From Pectobacterium fontis (lineage in GTDB: Bacteria > Pseudomonadota > Gammaproteobacteria > Enterobacterales > Enterobacteriaceae): a stretch of DNA of 58,488 nt. The stretch spans positions 1 through 58,488 of the forward strand of contig NZ_JSXC01000036.1 of assembly GCF_000803215.1 (NCBI RefSeq), written 5' to 3'. Shown here one piece after another: positions 45,579-54,709 of the stretch. The position numbers and the translations under genes were made by a program. The notes under the pieces were generated by a model that saw only the letters and a list, made by a program, of their open reading frames with translations, was not told where the DNA came from and ran no database searches. How positions within the stretch are numbered: the first letter of the stretch is position 1; each line of letters begins with the position of its first letter.

Positions 45579-45602
45579 ACGGCTGTGCGAGCAGCCGTTT
45601 TG
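45579..45602. terminator. Hairpin next to tyrR 3' end
   Basis: ACGGCTG / CAGCCGT with a 6-base loop and TTTT on the plus strand. It lies between the tyrR stop and the ynbA promoter region and probably insulates them; a second hairpin (GTCCTGA / TCAGGAC) is at 45542-45563. Confidence 0.5.
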
Positions 45603-45606
45603 TTAT

Positions 45607-47175
45607 TCACTCGTCGTCATCCCCCGCCGCCTTGCGCTGGCTGAGTCCATACTCTCGCAGTTTGTTGGCTATCGCCGTGTGCGATACTCCCAGCCTTTTT
45701 GCCAGCTTACGCGTGCTTGGATAGGATTGATAAAGGCGGGTCAGCACAGAGCGCTCAAAACGTTTGTTGATATCGTCCAACGAGCCATCAAGCAGCGTTT
45801 CATCTTGCGGAGCATCTATCGAAAAGGCAGGGAGTTCGATGTCCTGCATATGCAATTCGTTCCCTTCCAACTGGGTCAGCGCCCGATAAATGGCATTTCT
45901 TAACTGCCGAACGTTACCCGGCCAGCCGTACTGTGGCAGAAAATGTTCCACGTCTGCGGCCAATGTAGGACGCGCAATCCCTTGTTCGTCGGCAAAGCGT
46001 GCTACGAAAAGTTCAGCCAACGGCATAATGTCAGCCGGACGCTCGCGCAGTGGCGGTAGCATCAGCGTCAGGACATTGAGGCGATAATAAAGATCCTCGC
46101 GGAACTCACCGCGTTGTACCAGTTCCAGCAGGTTCTTCTTGGTTGCGCAAATCACCCGCACATCGACATGCACTTCATGATCTTCACCCACGCGGCGGAA
46201 TGTTCCGTCATTCAGGAAACGCAGCAGTTTCGTCTGCATCTGTGCCGACATTTCACCGACTTCATCTAACAGAACCGAACCACCATTCGCCTGTTCAAAG
46301 AACCCTTTTTTGCCTTCCTGCGCATTAAGATACGCACCGGGCGCATGACCGAACAGTTCACTTTCCATCACATCATCAGGCAGTGCCGCACAATTCAGCG
46401 CCAGAAAAGGATTCTTGCCACGCGGCCCGCGCAGGTGACAGGCACGCGCCAGCATATCTTTGCCCGTTCCCGTATCGCCCACGATCAACAGCGGCGCGTC
46501 CAGCATCGCCAGCTTGCGAGCCTGTTCAACGACCTGACGCATTTTCGGGCTAACGGCAACGATGTGATCGAATTCATTTTCATCGTTCACGGCAAGGTTC
46601 TGTAACTGTCGGCCCATGCGCGCCGCCGATTTCAGCATCACCAACGCGCCCGTCGTTGCCACGTTACCATCATCATCTTCCAGACGAACTGGCGTCATTT
46701 CCAGTAAGAAATCCTGACCGCGAATCACCACGCGTTCCGCCACAACGGAATGGCTCTTCTCCAGCCAACTGGCAAAATTGAAGCCGGGGACCATGCTGGC
46801 AATCGTCAGTTCGCTGATAGTCTCTGCCGATTGTTCAAACAACGCCAGCGCAGCGGGGTTAAACAATTCAGGCTTCCCTTTCATATCCAGCGAAAATACA
46901 GGCTCAGGCATCGATTCCAGCAATGCGTTCAACGCGCGATGCTCGCGTTCAGATGGCATGAACGCCACGGTACGCACATCGCTAACACTTTCAATACGGC
47001 GGATTTCCGTCATTAGCAGACGGAAATCATCAAAACCGAGGGTGGCGAAATTGAGATAAATACGGCCAATGGGCGCAATTTCGATGCCGCGTAAATCAAT
47101 ATTGCGTGACGCCAGCAGATCCAATAGTTCACGGACCATACCAATGCGGTCTTCACAAATTACTTCCAGATGCAT
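45607..47175 (-). CDS. tyrR: Aromatic amino acid regulator TyrR
   Basis: A 522-residue transcription factor that, with tyrosine, phenylalanine or tryptophan and ATP, represses or activates aromatic amino acid synthesis and transport genes. Domains: ACT at 1-75 (MHLEVICEDRIGMVRELLDL), PAS at about 80-190, AAA+ at about 206-430 (Walker A GDTGTGKD; Walker B VLLDEVGEM) and a C-terminal HTH (RKLAKRLGVSHTAIANKLRE). Where NtrC-type activators have GAFTGA it reads GAYLNA, while as I recall E. coli TyrR (513 residues) lacks the segment. The ATG at 47175 is used; the codon before it is TTG. Confidence 0.96.
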   Translation of the reverse strand: MHLEVICEDRIGMVRELLDLLASRNIDLRGIEIAPIGRIYLNFATLGFDDFRLLMTEIRRIESVSDVRTVAFMPSEREHRALNALLESMPEPVFSLDMKGKPELFNPAALALFEQSAETISELTIASMVPGFNFASWLEKSHSVVAERVVIRGQDFLLEMTPVRLEDDDGNVATTGALVMLKSAARMGRQLQNLAVNDENEFDHIVAVSPKMRQVVEQARKLAMLDAPLLIVGDTGTGKDMLARACHLRGPRGKNPFLALNCAALPDDVMESELFGHAPGAYLNAQEGKKGFFEQANGGSVLLDEVGEMSAQMQTKLLRFLNDGTFRRVGEDHEVHVDVRVICATKKNLLELVQRGEFREDLYYRLNVLTLMLPPLRERPADIMPLAELFVARFADEQGIARPTLAADVEHFLPQYGWPGNVRQLRNAIYRALTQLEGNELHMQDIELPAFSIDAPQDETLLDGSLDDINKRFERSVLTRLYQSYPSTRKLAKRLGVSHTAIANKLREYGLSQRKAAGDDDE

Positions 47176-47316
47176 CAACGGCTACCTTCTTCAAGAGACA
47201 CGATATGGCTATTGCTCCTGATAATACCCTTTCATGTGCATCGGATGAAGTAAAGTGGCAGCAAAAGTTGACACACCTGTACATTTTTTCTGCGTCAATT
47301 TTTTACCGAGAATCAT

Positions 47317-47350
47317 AAAAACGCCCTGTTACAGAGAAATGAGGCGTTTT
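47317..47350 (-). terminator. Terminator of ycjXF
   Basis: On the minus strand AAAACGCC pairs with GGCGTTTT across a 17-base loop and runs into TTTTT, about 90 bases after the ycjF stop. Confidence 0.55.
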
Positions 47351-47437
47351 GCTCTTACGCACAATACGGTCATCGTGGCACTCACAGAATACGGTCTGCA
47401 TTTCCTGCCGAACACGACGGCGCATACTGCCGCCCCC

Positions 47438-48481
47438 TTAGCGTCCCTTTTGCAACGTTTCTTTCACCTGTCCGATCAACTCGCGGCGGAAATCACCGAG
47501 GCGCGGTTTATCATCCAGCCACGGCAGCGGGCGGCACAGTTCCATCGCTTTAATACCGAGGCGGGCCGTCAGCAGCCCGGCACCAATACCCTGTGCGGCG
47601 CGAGTCGATAGCCGCGCCGCAAGATCCTGCGACATCCAGTCCATACCAATTTCCCGTACCAGTTCCGATGCGCCAGCAAACGCGATATTGACCAATACCA
47701 GACGGAACAGACGAATACGGCTGAAATAGCCGAGTTCGATGCCGTACAGCGCGGCAATACGATTAATCAGGCGTAGATTACGCCAGGCGATAAATGCCAT
47801 ATCCACTAGCGCCAGCGGGCTGACAGCGATCATCAAGGTCGATTCCGCCGCCGAGCGGCTGATTTCGCGTCGCGCCTGCGTGTCCAGTACCGGCTGAACC
47901 AAACGTGCATAAAGTTCCAGTACTTCACGATCGTTGTGGGTTTCGTGGAGTGAGGCCTGCCAGCGTTGTATCGCCGGATGGCCGCTATCCAACCCCGCCT
48001 GTCGCGCCAGTTTTTCACAGAAGTCACGCCCATGCCCGACACCGTGACTATGCAGCAGATCGCGCGCCACATCGCGCGCTTGCGCACGTTCCCGTAGGCG
48101 ATAAAGGCGTCGCCATTCGACGGCCAGTGAACCGACGCCCGCCGCCACAATCAGGCTACCCGCAGTGATGCCGCCCAGCGCGATCCAATCCTGTTGTACC
48201 CAGGCGTTGTGTAGCGACTGCACGCCCTGCGCCAGTGCGCTGACGCCGAATAGCCCTATTCCCGCCATCACCATACGTCGCCACAGACTACGCTTCGGGC
48301 GCAGTGCCGCACTGATCGCCTCTTCCGCGACGCCTTCTTCCGGCACTTCTTCTTCGCGGCTGATGGGGGAAAATGGCGTGCCGTTCTGCTCATCAAACGC
48401 CAACCCGGCACGCAACTGTGGCTGCGGTTCCTGGGGTGAAACATCGTCGAACGTGACGCGTGGTTTTAATGGCTCGTTCAT
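47438..48481 (-). CDS. ycjF: DUF697 inner membrane protein YcjF
   Basis: A 347-residue membrane protein (E. coli 353) with two helices near 70-115 and a C-terminal DUF697 domain (about 205-347; [19 protein letters not shown]). It accompanies YcjX in the stress-induced ycjXF pair, which in E. coli lies by the psp operon. Its start overlaps the ycjX stop as ATGA. Molecular function is unknown. Confidence 0.92.
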   Translation of the reverse strand: MNEPLKPRVTFDDVSPQEPQPQLRAGLAFDEQNGTPFSPISREEEVPEEGVAEEAISAALRPKRSLWRRMVMAGIGLFGVSALAQGVQSLHNAWVQQDWIALGGITAGSLIVAAGVGSLAVEWRRLYRLRERAQARDVARDLLHSHGVGHGRDFCEKLARQAGLDSGHPAIQRWQASLHETHNDREVLELYARLVQPVLDTQARREISRSAAESTLMIAVSPLALVDMAFIAWRNLRLINRIAALYGIELGYFSRIRLFRLVLVNIAFAGASELVREIGMDWMSQDLAARLSTRAAQGIGAGLLTARLGIKAMELCRPLPWLDDKPRLGDFRRELIGQVKETLQKGR

Positions 48482-49875
48482 CGCAATTTATCCTTTAGCA
48501 GAAAGTCCATGACCGTATCCAAGCGGATGTGTGGCAACGGCGTGTCTACCGTCATTTCACGAGGACGAAATTGATCAAAATGGAAGCCCTGCGTTTGCCA
48601 GAATGCCGCCCCCGGCAACCGTGCAGGCACCTCACCGGGGTAGACCGTCAGCGGCTGGCCGTCACTGAGCCGATGTCCTTTCAGCGCCGGAATTTTTTGC
48701 CCCTGATGCTCGACCACCCCGCTCTGCGTTGACTGAATTGACGCAATGCCTTCACAGCGCATATCAATGCCTTCAAACGCGGCGTTCTGCCACGCCTCTT
48801 GCACCAGTTGCTGAAGCAAAGACACCAGGTTAGCGTGCTGATCGGCGGTAATGTGATCCGCTTTACTCGCGGCAAACATCAGTTTATCGATGCAGGGAGA
48901 GAACAAACGTCGAAACAGCGTGCGTTTCCCGTAGTGAAAACTTTGCATCAGTTGGGTCAGCGCCAGTCGCATATCGTTAAACGCATGGATACCGCTATTC
49001 AACGGTTGCAGACAGTCAACCAGCACAATCTGTCGGTCGAAGCGCACGAAGTGATCTTTATAAAATCCTTTGACGACCGACTGACAGTAATAATCAAAAC
49101 GCTTACGCAGCATACCAATATTGGTTTTCTCATCCGCCTGCGCCAGTTTGGCTTCACCGATATGATTCACATTCGGCCAGGGGAAGAATTGCAGCACGGG
49201 CGCACCTGCCAGATCGCCCGGTAGCACAAACCGCCCCGGCTGAATAAAGTGCAGTCCTTCCTGCTTGCAGCGATGCAGATAGTCGGTATAAGCCAGCGCA
49301 ACCTCGGCAAGCTGGTTTTCATCCGCCGGGGCCAGCGGATCGATTTTCTCACACAGCGCCAGCCACGGTTTCGCCCATTCGGTACGTCCCCCTTGTAGCA
49401 ATCCGCTCATCTGCTGTGACCAACTCAAATAGGTTTGCTCCAGCAGCGGTAAATCCAGCAGCCACTCGCCGGGATAATCGACAATTTCCAGATAAAGCGT
49501 CGAGGTGTCTTTAAAGTGGCGCAACAGCGAATCTTTGGAGCGATAGCGTAACGCCAGACGAATCTCACTCACGCCACGCGTCGGTGTCGGCCAGTCCGGC
49601 GGCGAACCATACAGCGCCGCCATCCCTTCATCATAGGCAAAGCGCGGCACGCCGAGATCGCGCTGCGGTACGCGTTTCACGCCAAGCAAACGCTCTTCGC
49701 GTACGGGGGAAAACATCGGCAAATGTGCGCCGCTGTGGGTGTTTAATAATTGATTAACGAATGCGGTGATAAACGCGGTTTTGCCACTGCGGCTCAACCC
49801 GGTGACGGCAAGGCGCAGGTGGCGATCCACGCTGCGATTGACCAGTGAGTGAATTTCGTTTTGTAATCGACTCAT
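48478..49875 (-). CDS. ycjX: P-loop stress protein YcjX
   Basis: A 465-residue predicted GTPase (DUF463; exactly the E. coli length with this start) induced with the phage-shock and heat-shock responses. The P-loop [11 protein letters not shown] is near residue 30; [19 protein letters not shown] carries the switch-like region. The frame is open 29 codons upstream. Both ATG 49887 (MDHSMSR) and ATG 49875 (MSRLQNE) are possible; the second matches the E. coli start. Upstream is an unusual four-copy direct repeat, then the pspC terminator. Confidence 0.93.
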   Translation of the reverse strand: MSRLQNEIHSLVNRSVDRHLRLAVTGLSRSGKTAFITAFVNQLLNTHSGAHLPMFSPVREERLLGVKRVPQRDLGVPRFAYDEGMAALYGSPPDWPTPTRGVSEIRLALRYRSKDSLLRHFKDTSTLYLEIVDYPGEWLLDLPLLEQTYLSWSQQMSGLLQGGRTEWAKPWLALCEKIDPLAPADENQLAEVALAYTDYLHRCKQEGLHFIQPGRFVLPGDLAGAPVLQFFPWPNVNHIGEAKLAQADEKTNIGMLRKRFDYYCQSVVKGFYKDHFVRFDRQIVLVDCLQPLNSGIHAFNDMRLALTQLMQSFHYGKRTLFRRLFSPCIDKLMFAASKADHITADQHANLVSLLQQLVQEAWQNAAFEGIDMRCEGIASIQSTQSGVVEHQGQKIPALKGHRLSDGQPLTVYPGEVPARLPGAAFWQTQGFHFDQFRPREMTVDTPLPHIRLDTVMDFLLKDKLR

Positions 49876-49897
49876 TGAATGATCCATCACTCCTGTA

Positions 49898-49960
49898 GTT
49901 GAAAATGCATGTCGTTGAAAATGCATATGTAGTTGAAAATACAACCCGTTGAAAATGCGC
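49898..49960. repeat. Four direct repeats upstream of ycjX
   Basis: GTTGAAAATGCAT occurs at 49898 and 49914 and in slightly changed forms at 49932 and 49948, a period of 16-18 bases. The array sits in the 5' leader or promoter of ycjX, ending 11 bases from the first possible start codon. It could be a regulator binding array or slippage-prone spacer. Confidence 0.7.
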
Positions 49961-49987
49961 ATTCAGGCTACCGCATTGATTGCGGAG

Positions 49988-50038
49988 AAAAAAGCAGTGC
50001 AGACATTATCCACGCTCAAGCTGATGAATAATGTCTGC
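49988..50038 (-). terminator. Terminator after pspC
   Basis: On the minus strand a perfect 11-bp stem GCAGACATTAT with its complement and an 18-base loop is followed after 5 bases by TTTTTT, ending the pspABC transcript before ycjX. Confidence 0.7.
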
Positions 50039-50076
50039 GGTGGCTATCACTGATGAATGTCACAATCGAGGACAAA

Positions 50077-50442
50077 TTATAGGTGACGAAAGCGGTTCTG
50101 AACGCCAAACGTATCCGAGGTGACATAGCGTTCAATGTTACGCAAGCGTTGTTCGCTGGCCTGCAATGTCGCGTCGGCCTCATTCAGCAGTTGGCTGGGC
50201 GTTCGGCTCATTTTTTCATCCTCAAATCCCATTCCCGCCGGAGCCGGATCGAGCATAAAGGTCAGAATGATGTAAGCCACGATGGTGAAAAAGAACAGGC
50301 CGAAAAATATCGACAACACGGCAATCAGCCGAACGAGTTTCACTGGTACGTCAAAATAACGCGCTAACCCCGCACAAACGCCTTTCAGCATGCCCTCTTC
50401 CGGTAGCCGGTATAGCGTTTTACCTGACCATGTATTTTTCAT
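50077..50442 (-). CDS. pspC: Phage shock protein C
   Basis: A 121-residue inner-membrane protein (E. coli 119) that senses envelope stress with PspB and recruits PspA from PspF. The PspC domain (about 8-70) includes MLKGVCAGLARYFDVPVKLVR and a single helix at about 42-67; the C-terminal part, with NEADATLQASEQRLRNIER, is cytosolic or periplasmic and coiled-coil-like. Start overlaps the pspB stop by one base (TAATG). Confidence 0.95.
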   Translation of the reverse strand: MKNTWSGKTLYRLPEEGMLKGVCAGLARYFDVPVKLVRLIAVLSIFFGLFFFTIVAYIILTFMLDPAPAGMGFEDEKMSRTPSQLLNEADATLQASEQRLRNIERYVTSDTFGVQNRFRHL

Positions 50443-50666
50443 TACGATTTTCTCCAGTCCGGGTGTTCTGCATCCAGAATATCTTCCAGTGCTCTGATAC
50501 GCTCGCGCATACGGCTGGACTCTTCCGTTAAGCGTGTCAGACGTTGCATATCGTTTTGTCCTAGTTGAGCACTGTTTTTACGCTGACTGTAATGTAGCCA
50601 AAGCCATATCGGCGCCACAAACAACATGAAAATGGTCAGCGGAATGGCAAGAAACAACGCACTCAT
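50442..50666 (-). CDS. pspB: Phage shock protein B
   Basis: A 74-residue inner-membrane partner of PspC with one N-terminal helix (about 3-22: LFLAIPLTIFMLFVAPIWLW) and a cytoplasmic coiled coil with QNDMQRLTRLTEESSRMRER. AAGGAG precedes the ATG. It lies between pspA and pspC, coupled to pspC. Confidence 0.96.
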   Translation of the reverse strand: MSALFLAIPLTIFMLFVAPIWLWLHYSQRKNSAQLGQNDMQRLTRLTEESSRMRERIRALEDILDAEHPDWRKS

Positions 50667-50749
50667 TGTGTCTCCTTAGTTATTATTCACACGCCTTATC
50701 GTGGCTGCCGTCTTCCAACGACAGCCCGTGCGATGACGTTTACGCTTTA

Positions 50750-51415
50750 TTACTCTGCTGGCTTAACTTTAGCTTTGAGTGCCGCCAACTGCGCACTGAT
50801 TTCATCGTCTGCTTTCAGCTCGGCAAACTGCTGATCCAGCGATTTTGGTTTCCCCAGGCCGTGGCTTTCAGCTTCTGCTTCCATGGTATCGATACGGCGT
50901 TCGAACTGATCGAAACGCGCCATCGCTTCATCCAGTTTACCGCTATCCAACTGGCGGCGCACATCACGCGACGATGCCGCAGCCTGATGACGCAGCGTTA
51001 GCGCCTGCTGGCGAGCGCGCGTTTCGCTTAATTTGTTTTCCAACTCGCCGATTTCACGCTTCATACGCTCCAGCGTTTCATCCACGCTTGCGGCTTCCTG
51101 CTGCAACAGTGCAATCAGGTCGGTCAGTTTTTGCTTCTCAATCAGTGCCGCACGAGCCAGATCGTCTTTATCTTTGCGCAGCGCCAGTTCGGCTTTTTCC
51201 TGCCACTGCTCTTGCTGACCATGTGCTTGTTCAATACGACGGGCAATCTGTTTCTTTTCTGCCAGCGCCCGCGCCGAGGTTGAACGCACTTCAACCAGCG
51301 TATCTTCCATTTCCTGAATCATTAGTCGCACCAATTTTTGCGGATCTTCAGCTTTATCCAGCAATGCATTGATGTTGGCGTTCACGATGTCGGCAAAACG
51401 AGAAAAAATACCCAT
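50750..51415 (-). CDS. pspA: Phage shock protein A
   Basis: A 221-residue ESCRT-III-like coiled-coil protein that binds PspF to inhibit it and, under stress, coats and stabilises the inner membrane. The amphipathic N-terminal helix ([20 protein letters not shown]) binds membrane; the rest is long heptad coiled coil with the conserved [23 protein letters not shown] lies 7 bases before the ATG. It is the first gene of pspABC; no pspD is found after pspC. Confidence 0.97.
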   Translation of the reverse strand: MGIFSRFADIVNANINALLDKAEDPQKLVRLMIQEMEDTLVEVRSTSARALAEKKQIARRIEQAHGQQEQWQEKAELALRKDKDDLARAALIEKQKLTDLIALLQQEAASVDETLERMKREIGELENKLSETRARQQALTLRHQAAASSRDVRRQLDSGKLDEAMARFDQFERRIDTMEAEAESHGLGKPKSLDQQFAELKADDEISAQLAALKAKVKPAE

Positions 51416-51505
51416 AATTACATCCTCTTCATAATTTCCAGCGTCTGATTACGCCTGATTTATCACCGTGGCTAGCCAGGCCAGCCGCGATCTCACTATA
51501 GGTAT

Positions 51506-51522
51506 ATCAATAAGCATGCCAA
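51506..51522 (-). promoter_or_regulatory. Sigma-54 promoter of pspABC
   Basis: TTGGCATGCTTATTGAT on the minus strand fits the -24/-12 pattern TGGCAC-N5-TTGC with two changes; the E. coli pspA promoter also departs from TTGC at -12. The resulting leader would be about 80 bases. Confidence 0.65.
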
Positions 51523-51593
51523 TATTTAATTTTATTTAACTAACTGAAAATTAAAGAATAGATATTTTTGACTATTTTTCCCTTTTGGTTAAA

Positions 51594-51610
51594 TTAGTCA
51601 AATACACTAA
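51594..51610. promoter_or_regulatory. Probable PspF binding site
   Basis: TTAGT-CAAATAC-ACTAA is an inverted repeat resembling E. coli PspF upstream activating sequence I. It lies about 100 bases upstream of the inferred pspA start and just ahead of pspF, so it could also mediate PspF autoregulation. Confidence 0.55.
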
Positions 51611-51640
51611 TAGTTAGTAAAAATCACACGGTAAAACATC

Positions 51641-52627
51641 ATGCTTCAGGAAAAAGAGAATCTACTGGGCGAGGCCAACAGTTTTTTGGAGGTACTGGAA
51701 CAGGTGTCGCAACTGGCGCAGTTGAATAAGCCCGTACTGGTGATCGGCGAACGCGGCACTGGTAAAGAGTTGATCGCCAGCCGCCTGCATTACCTTTCCC
51801 CACGTTGGCAAGGGCCGTTCGTTTCTCTCAACTGTGCGGCGCTCAACGAAAATCTGCTGGATTCCGAACTATTTGGTCACGAAGCGGGGGCGTTTACCGG
51901 GGCGCAGAAACGTCATCTTGGGCGTTTCGAGCGCGCCGACGGCGGCACGCTGTTTTTAGATGAACTCGCCACCGCACCGATGCTGGTGCAGGAAAAACTA
52001 CTGCGGGTGATCGAATACGGCATGTTGGAACGCGTCGGTGGTCGGGATCAGCTACAGGTCGATGTACGGCTGGTGTGCGCGACCAATGACGATCTCCCCG
52101 CGCTGGCCGCCAGCGGTAAATTCCGTGCCGATTTGCTCGACAGGCTGGCTTTTGACGTTGTGCAGCTCCCACCACTGCGCGAACGTCAGCAGGACATTAT
52201 GTTGCTGGCGGATCACTTTGCGATTCAGATGTGCCGCGAATTACATTTGCCGCTGTTTCCCGGTTTTACGCCCGCCGCACGCGAGGCGCTGCTGAATTAC
52301 GGCTGGCCGGGCAATATTCGTGAGCTAAAAAATGTGGTGGAGCGCTCAGTGTATCGCCACGGCGACAGCGAACAGGCGCTTGATAATATCATTCTGAATC
52401 CCTTCAGCCGGACGACTGCCGTTGAGGAAAAACCACAGGCGGTATTGGGTCAGCCGGATTTACCGCTGGAAATGAAGCCGTGGCTGTTGGGACAAGAGAA
52501 AAGCTTGATCGAGCGAGCTTTGAATCAGGCAAAATTTAACCAGCGTAAAGCGGCGGAACTGCTGGGATTAACCTATCACCAGTTGCGTGGACTGCTGAAG
52601 AAACACGATATTGCGGTGAACGAATAA
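51641..52627 (+). CDS. pspF: Sigma-54 activator PspF
   Basis: A 328-residue bacterial enhancer-binding protein without a receiver domain that drives pspA transcription and is held inactive by PspA. The AAA+ domain covers about 8-235: Walker A GERGTGKE, the intact GAFTGA loop in GHEAGAFTGAQ, Walker B in GTLFLDELATAP (PspF-type), and the arginine finger region FRADLLDRLAF. The C-terminal helix-turn-helix is RKAAELLGLTYHQLRGLLKK. The Shine-Dalgarno is weak. It is divergent from pspABC. The tail between AAA+ and HTH differs from E. coli. Confidence 0.96.
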   Translation: MLQEKENLLGEANSFLEVLEQVSQLAQLNKPVLVIGERGTGKELIASRLHYLSPRWQGPFVSLNCAALNENLLDSELFGHEAGAFTGAQKRHLGRFERADGGTLFLDELATAPMLVQEKLLRVIEYGMLERVGGRDQLQVDVRLVCATNDDLPALAASGKFRADLLDRLAFDVVQLPPLRERQQDIMLLADHFAIQMCRELHLPLFPGFTPAAREALLNYGWPGNIRELKNVVERSVYRHGDSEQALDNIILNPFSRTTAVEEKPQAVLGQPDLPLEMKPWLLGQEKSLIERALNQAKFNQRKAAELLGLTYHQLRGLLKKHDIAVNE

Positions 52628-52633
52628 CGTCTG

Positions 52634-52663
52634 AAAAGAAAAAGCGGGCGAATTAACGCCCGC
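52634..52663 (-). terminator. celV terminator
   Basis: GCGGGCG / CGCCCGC with a 6-base loop; on the minus strand the stem is followed by TTTTTCTTTTC, so it terminates celV. It may also end pspF from the other side. Confidence 0.8.
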
Positions 52664-52697
52664 AGAGTAAAGGGATCAATACGTTAACCGTGTGCTA

Positions 52698-54215
52698 TTA
52701 CGGCTCCGCGCCCCATACCAGCGTGCCTTTGTCATGCACGCTGATCTTATCCCAGTTGGTGTAGCTTGTAACATTCGCGCCGTATGAGTAGTCATTCGCT
52801 TCATTCACGTTGCTCCAGTCACCGGCGTGCATACGCACCTGCACCTCCCCCGTTTCCGCCCCCGGTTGAAGAGAGCCAGCGCCGCTACCGAATGTCACCA
52901 ATACATAGCGATTCGCTCTATCGGTGCTGGCGGCTGGCGTCCCCGTGCTGGTCACGATGTTCTGAGCACCCACGTTCGCCCAGTCAACAAAAAGGTTCGC
53001 GCCAGGTTTACCATCATCATGGAAGTAGTAACGCACTTGCAGATCGCGCAGTGCAATCGGCGTATTTCCGGTATTTTTGATGTTGAAGGCCATGCGGATC
53101 GCATCATCGGAAGGATTATTATCTACGTTACGGTATTGCAGCACGATGTCACCGGTGGTGCCGCTACCGGGATTCGTCGGTTCTGTCGGCGTCGTTGGCG
53201 TATCGTCACCGCTCAAATCCGCGCCGGCGCGAATCTGCTCTCGGACAAATTTTCCTGATGCAGACAGATTTTGCTCCGTCCAACCGCCTGATTTGCTCGC
53301 CCCTGGAGCCAGCGCCGCTGACGCCTCTGACTTATCAGTCAGCGACCAGTTCACCCAGCTTACGCCACGATTGTTCAGGAAATCGATCCAGGTCTGCGAT
53401 TCTGGCAGGAATGGCCCGCCCCCACCGGAGGCATCACTCGTCCCCCACTCGCTGACAAAAATCGCAGCCCCGCGGCTTTGGGCATAATCAATGCGATCGC
53501 GCAGGAACTGTCCGTGCGTACCGGCATAAAAATGCAGCGCATACAGGGTGTTCGGATCGGGCAGTGGGTTATCCGCCGCATCATGGATATCCTGACTCCA
53601 GGTGCCGGTGCCGACGATAATGATATTGTCAGGATCTTGACTACGGATAGTCTCCGTCACGTCCAGCGCATAAGGACGAATCTGTCCGTTCCATGTCACC
53701 CCGCCGTTCGGCTCATTAGCGATTTCATAAATCACATTCGGCGAGTTGCCATACAGACCAGCCATTTCGGCAAAGAAGGTTTTTGCCTGTGCTTTATAAA
53801 TATTGGGATCGTTATCCGACAAGATGTGCCAGTCGATGATGATGTAGACGCCAAGGCTTTGCGCCGCCGCAACGGCCTCTTTTACCTTATTGGCAAGGGA
53901 GGGATTGGAAATATAGCCGTCAGACGACGTATACATAGCGACCCGGAAGACGTTAATTCCCCAGTCGTCACGCAGCCATTTCATCGAGTCCTTGTTGACA
54001 AAATCACCAAACCACTGCAAACCGTGCGAACTCATCCCGCGCAGTTGCACTCTTTTTCCCTGTTCATCCACCAGTTGACCGTTATCAATCGACAGTTGGC
54101 CATGCGTTTCCACCGGCGTGGCGGAGAATGCTGAGAAACTGAGCGACATACCCAGTGCCGCGGTTACCAGACCTAACGTCAATTTCCTGACGGTTTGATT
54201 CCTTTTCTTCCACAT
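52698..54215 (-). CDS. celV: Secreted endoglucanase, GH5 plus CBM3 (CelV type)
   Basis: A 505-residue secreted endo-beta-1,4-glucanase that hydrolyses plant-wall cellulose. Signal peptide 1-31 (MWKKRNQ..., cleavage near AFSA-TPV). GH5 domain about 40-340 with acid/base Glu in [10 protein letters not shown] and nucleophile Glu in [10 protein letters not shown] Thr/Pro linker ([16 protein letters not shown]) joins a C-terminal carbohydrate-binding module of family 3 (about 370-505). ATG 54215 has GGAG 9 bases upstream; ATG 54230 is an alternative. Architecture and length are those of P. carotovorum CelV, exported by the Out type II system. I saw no firm KdgR box upstream. The sRNA ryhB lies 170 bases upstream on the same strand. 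Confidence 0.92.
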   Translation of the reverse strand: MWKKRNQTVRKLTLGLVTAALGMSLSFSAFSATPVETHGQLSIDNGQLVDEQGKRVQLRGMSSHGLQWFGDFVNKDSMKWLRDDWGINVFRVAMYTSSDGYISNPSLANKVKEAVAAAQSLGVYIIIDWHILSDNDPNIYKAQAKTFFAEMAGLYGNSPNVIYEIANEPNGGVTWNGQIRPYALDVTETIRSQDPDNIIIVGTGTWSQDIHDAADNPLPDPNTLYALHFYAGTHGQFLRDRIDYAQSRGAAIFVSEWGTSDASGGGGPFLPESQTWIDFLNNRGVSWVNWSLTDKSEASAALAPGASKSGGWTEQNLSASGKFVREQIRAGADLSGDDTPTTPTEPTNPGSGTTGDIVLQYRNVDNNPSDDAIRMAFNIKNTGNTPIALRDLQVRYYFHDDGKPGANLFVDWANVGAQNIVTSTGTPAASTDRANRYVLVTFGSGAGSLQPGAETGEVQVRMHAGDWSNVNEANDYSYGANVTSYTNWDKISVHDKGTLVWGAEP

Positions 54216-54384
54216 ATTCCTTATCTCCATTGTGAACCCCCATGATCGTGGGTATAGGAATGATAAGGGAGATTTCCGCTCCCGAAAATAATTTAGGAAA
54301 TATCTCAATCATATTGATTTTATTAATTATTTATAAATAAATAGAAAGCAGAATAAGCATATGGCGAGGACATATATAGCAGGC

Positions 54385-54488
54385 AAAAAAAAAGCCAGCA
54401 CAACGGCTGGCTAAAATAATACTGGAAGCAATGTGAGCAATGTCGTGCTCTCCTTCAGTGCCTGCGAGAAGCTACTGCTGAAGTGCGA
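54385..54488 (-). ncRNA. ryhB: Iron-responsive small RNA RyhB
   Basis: The minus strand contains GCACGACATTGCTCACATTG followed by CTTCCAGTATTAT and the terminator stem AGCCAGC / GCTGGCT with nine Us, the conserved core and 3' end of enterobacterial RyhB. A first stem-loop (CTTCAG / CTGAAG) precedes the seed. RyhB, with Hfq, represses iron-using proteins when iron is scarce. A -10-like TATTAT lies inside the Fur box at 54495-54509. The 5' end is inferred within a few bases; about 104 nt against 90 in E. coli. Confidence 0.92.
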
Positions 54489-54494
54489 AAATGA

Positions 54495-54509
54495 TGATAA
54501 TAGTTATCA
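54495..54509. promoter_or_regulatory. Fur box in the ryhB promoter
   Basis: TGATAATAGTTATCA overlaps the likely ryhB -10 and is identical to the Fur box ahead of the siderophore reductase at 8629-8643. Confidence 0.88.
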
Positions 54510-54709
54510 GTATCATCTGTAAAGCACTTTGTTGAGAATTTTTCTCATTTCCATGCTAATTATAGGGTTCCTGTCATCGTCATCCGCAGCAAAAATGCCG
54601 TTCAGAATCCGATTATTTCTGCTAATCCCCCCGCCACTGACACATCTGATGCCTCAAGCGGTTGGAAAGTCGCCAGACGCACACAACAAGAGTGGGGAGG
54701 ATGCCAAGA

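Noticed and set aside
47255-47611. 118-codon plus-strand frame between tyrR and ycjF
   Set aside because: Mostly antisense to ycjF and crossing its terminator; composition is not protein-like.
49898-49960. CRISPR-like array
   Set aside because: Repeats are only about 12 bases and spacers about 4-6 bases, far below CRISPR dimensions; no cas genes are present.
54216-54384. KdgR or CRP operator in the celV promoter region
   Set aside because: The region is AT-rich and gives only poor partial matches to either consensus.
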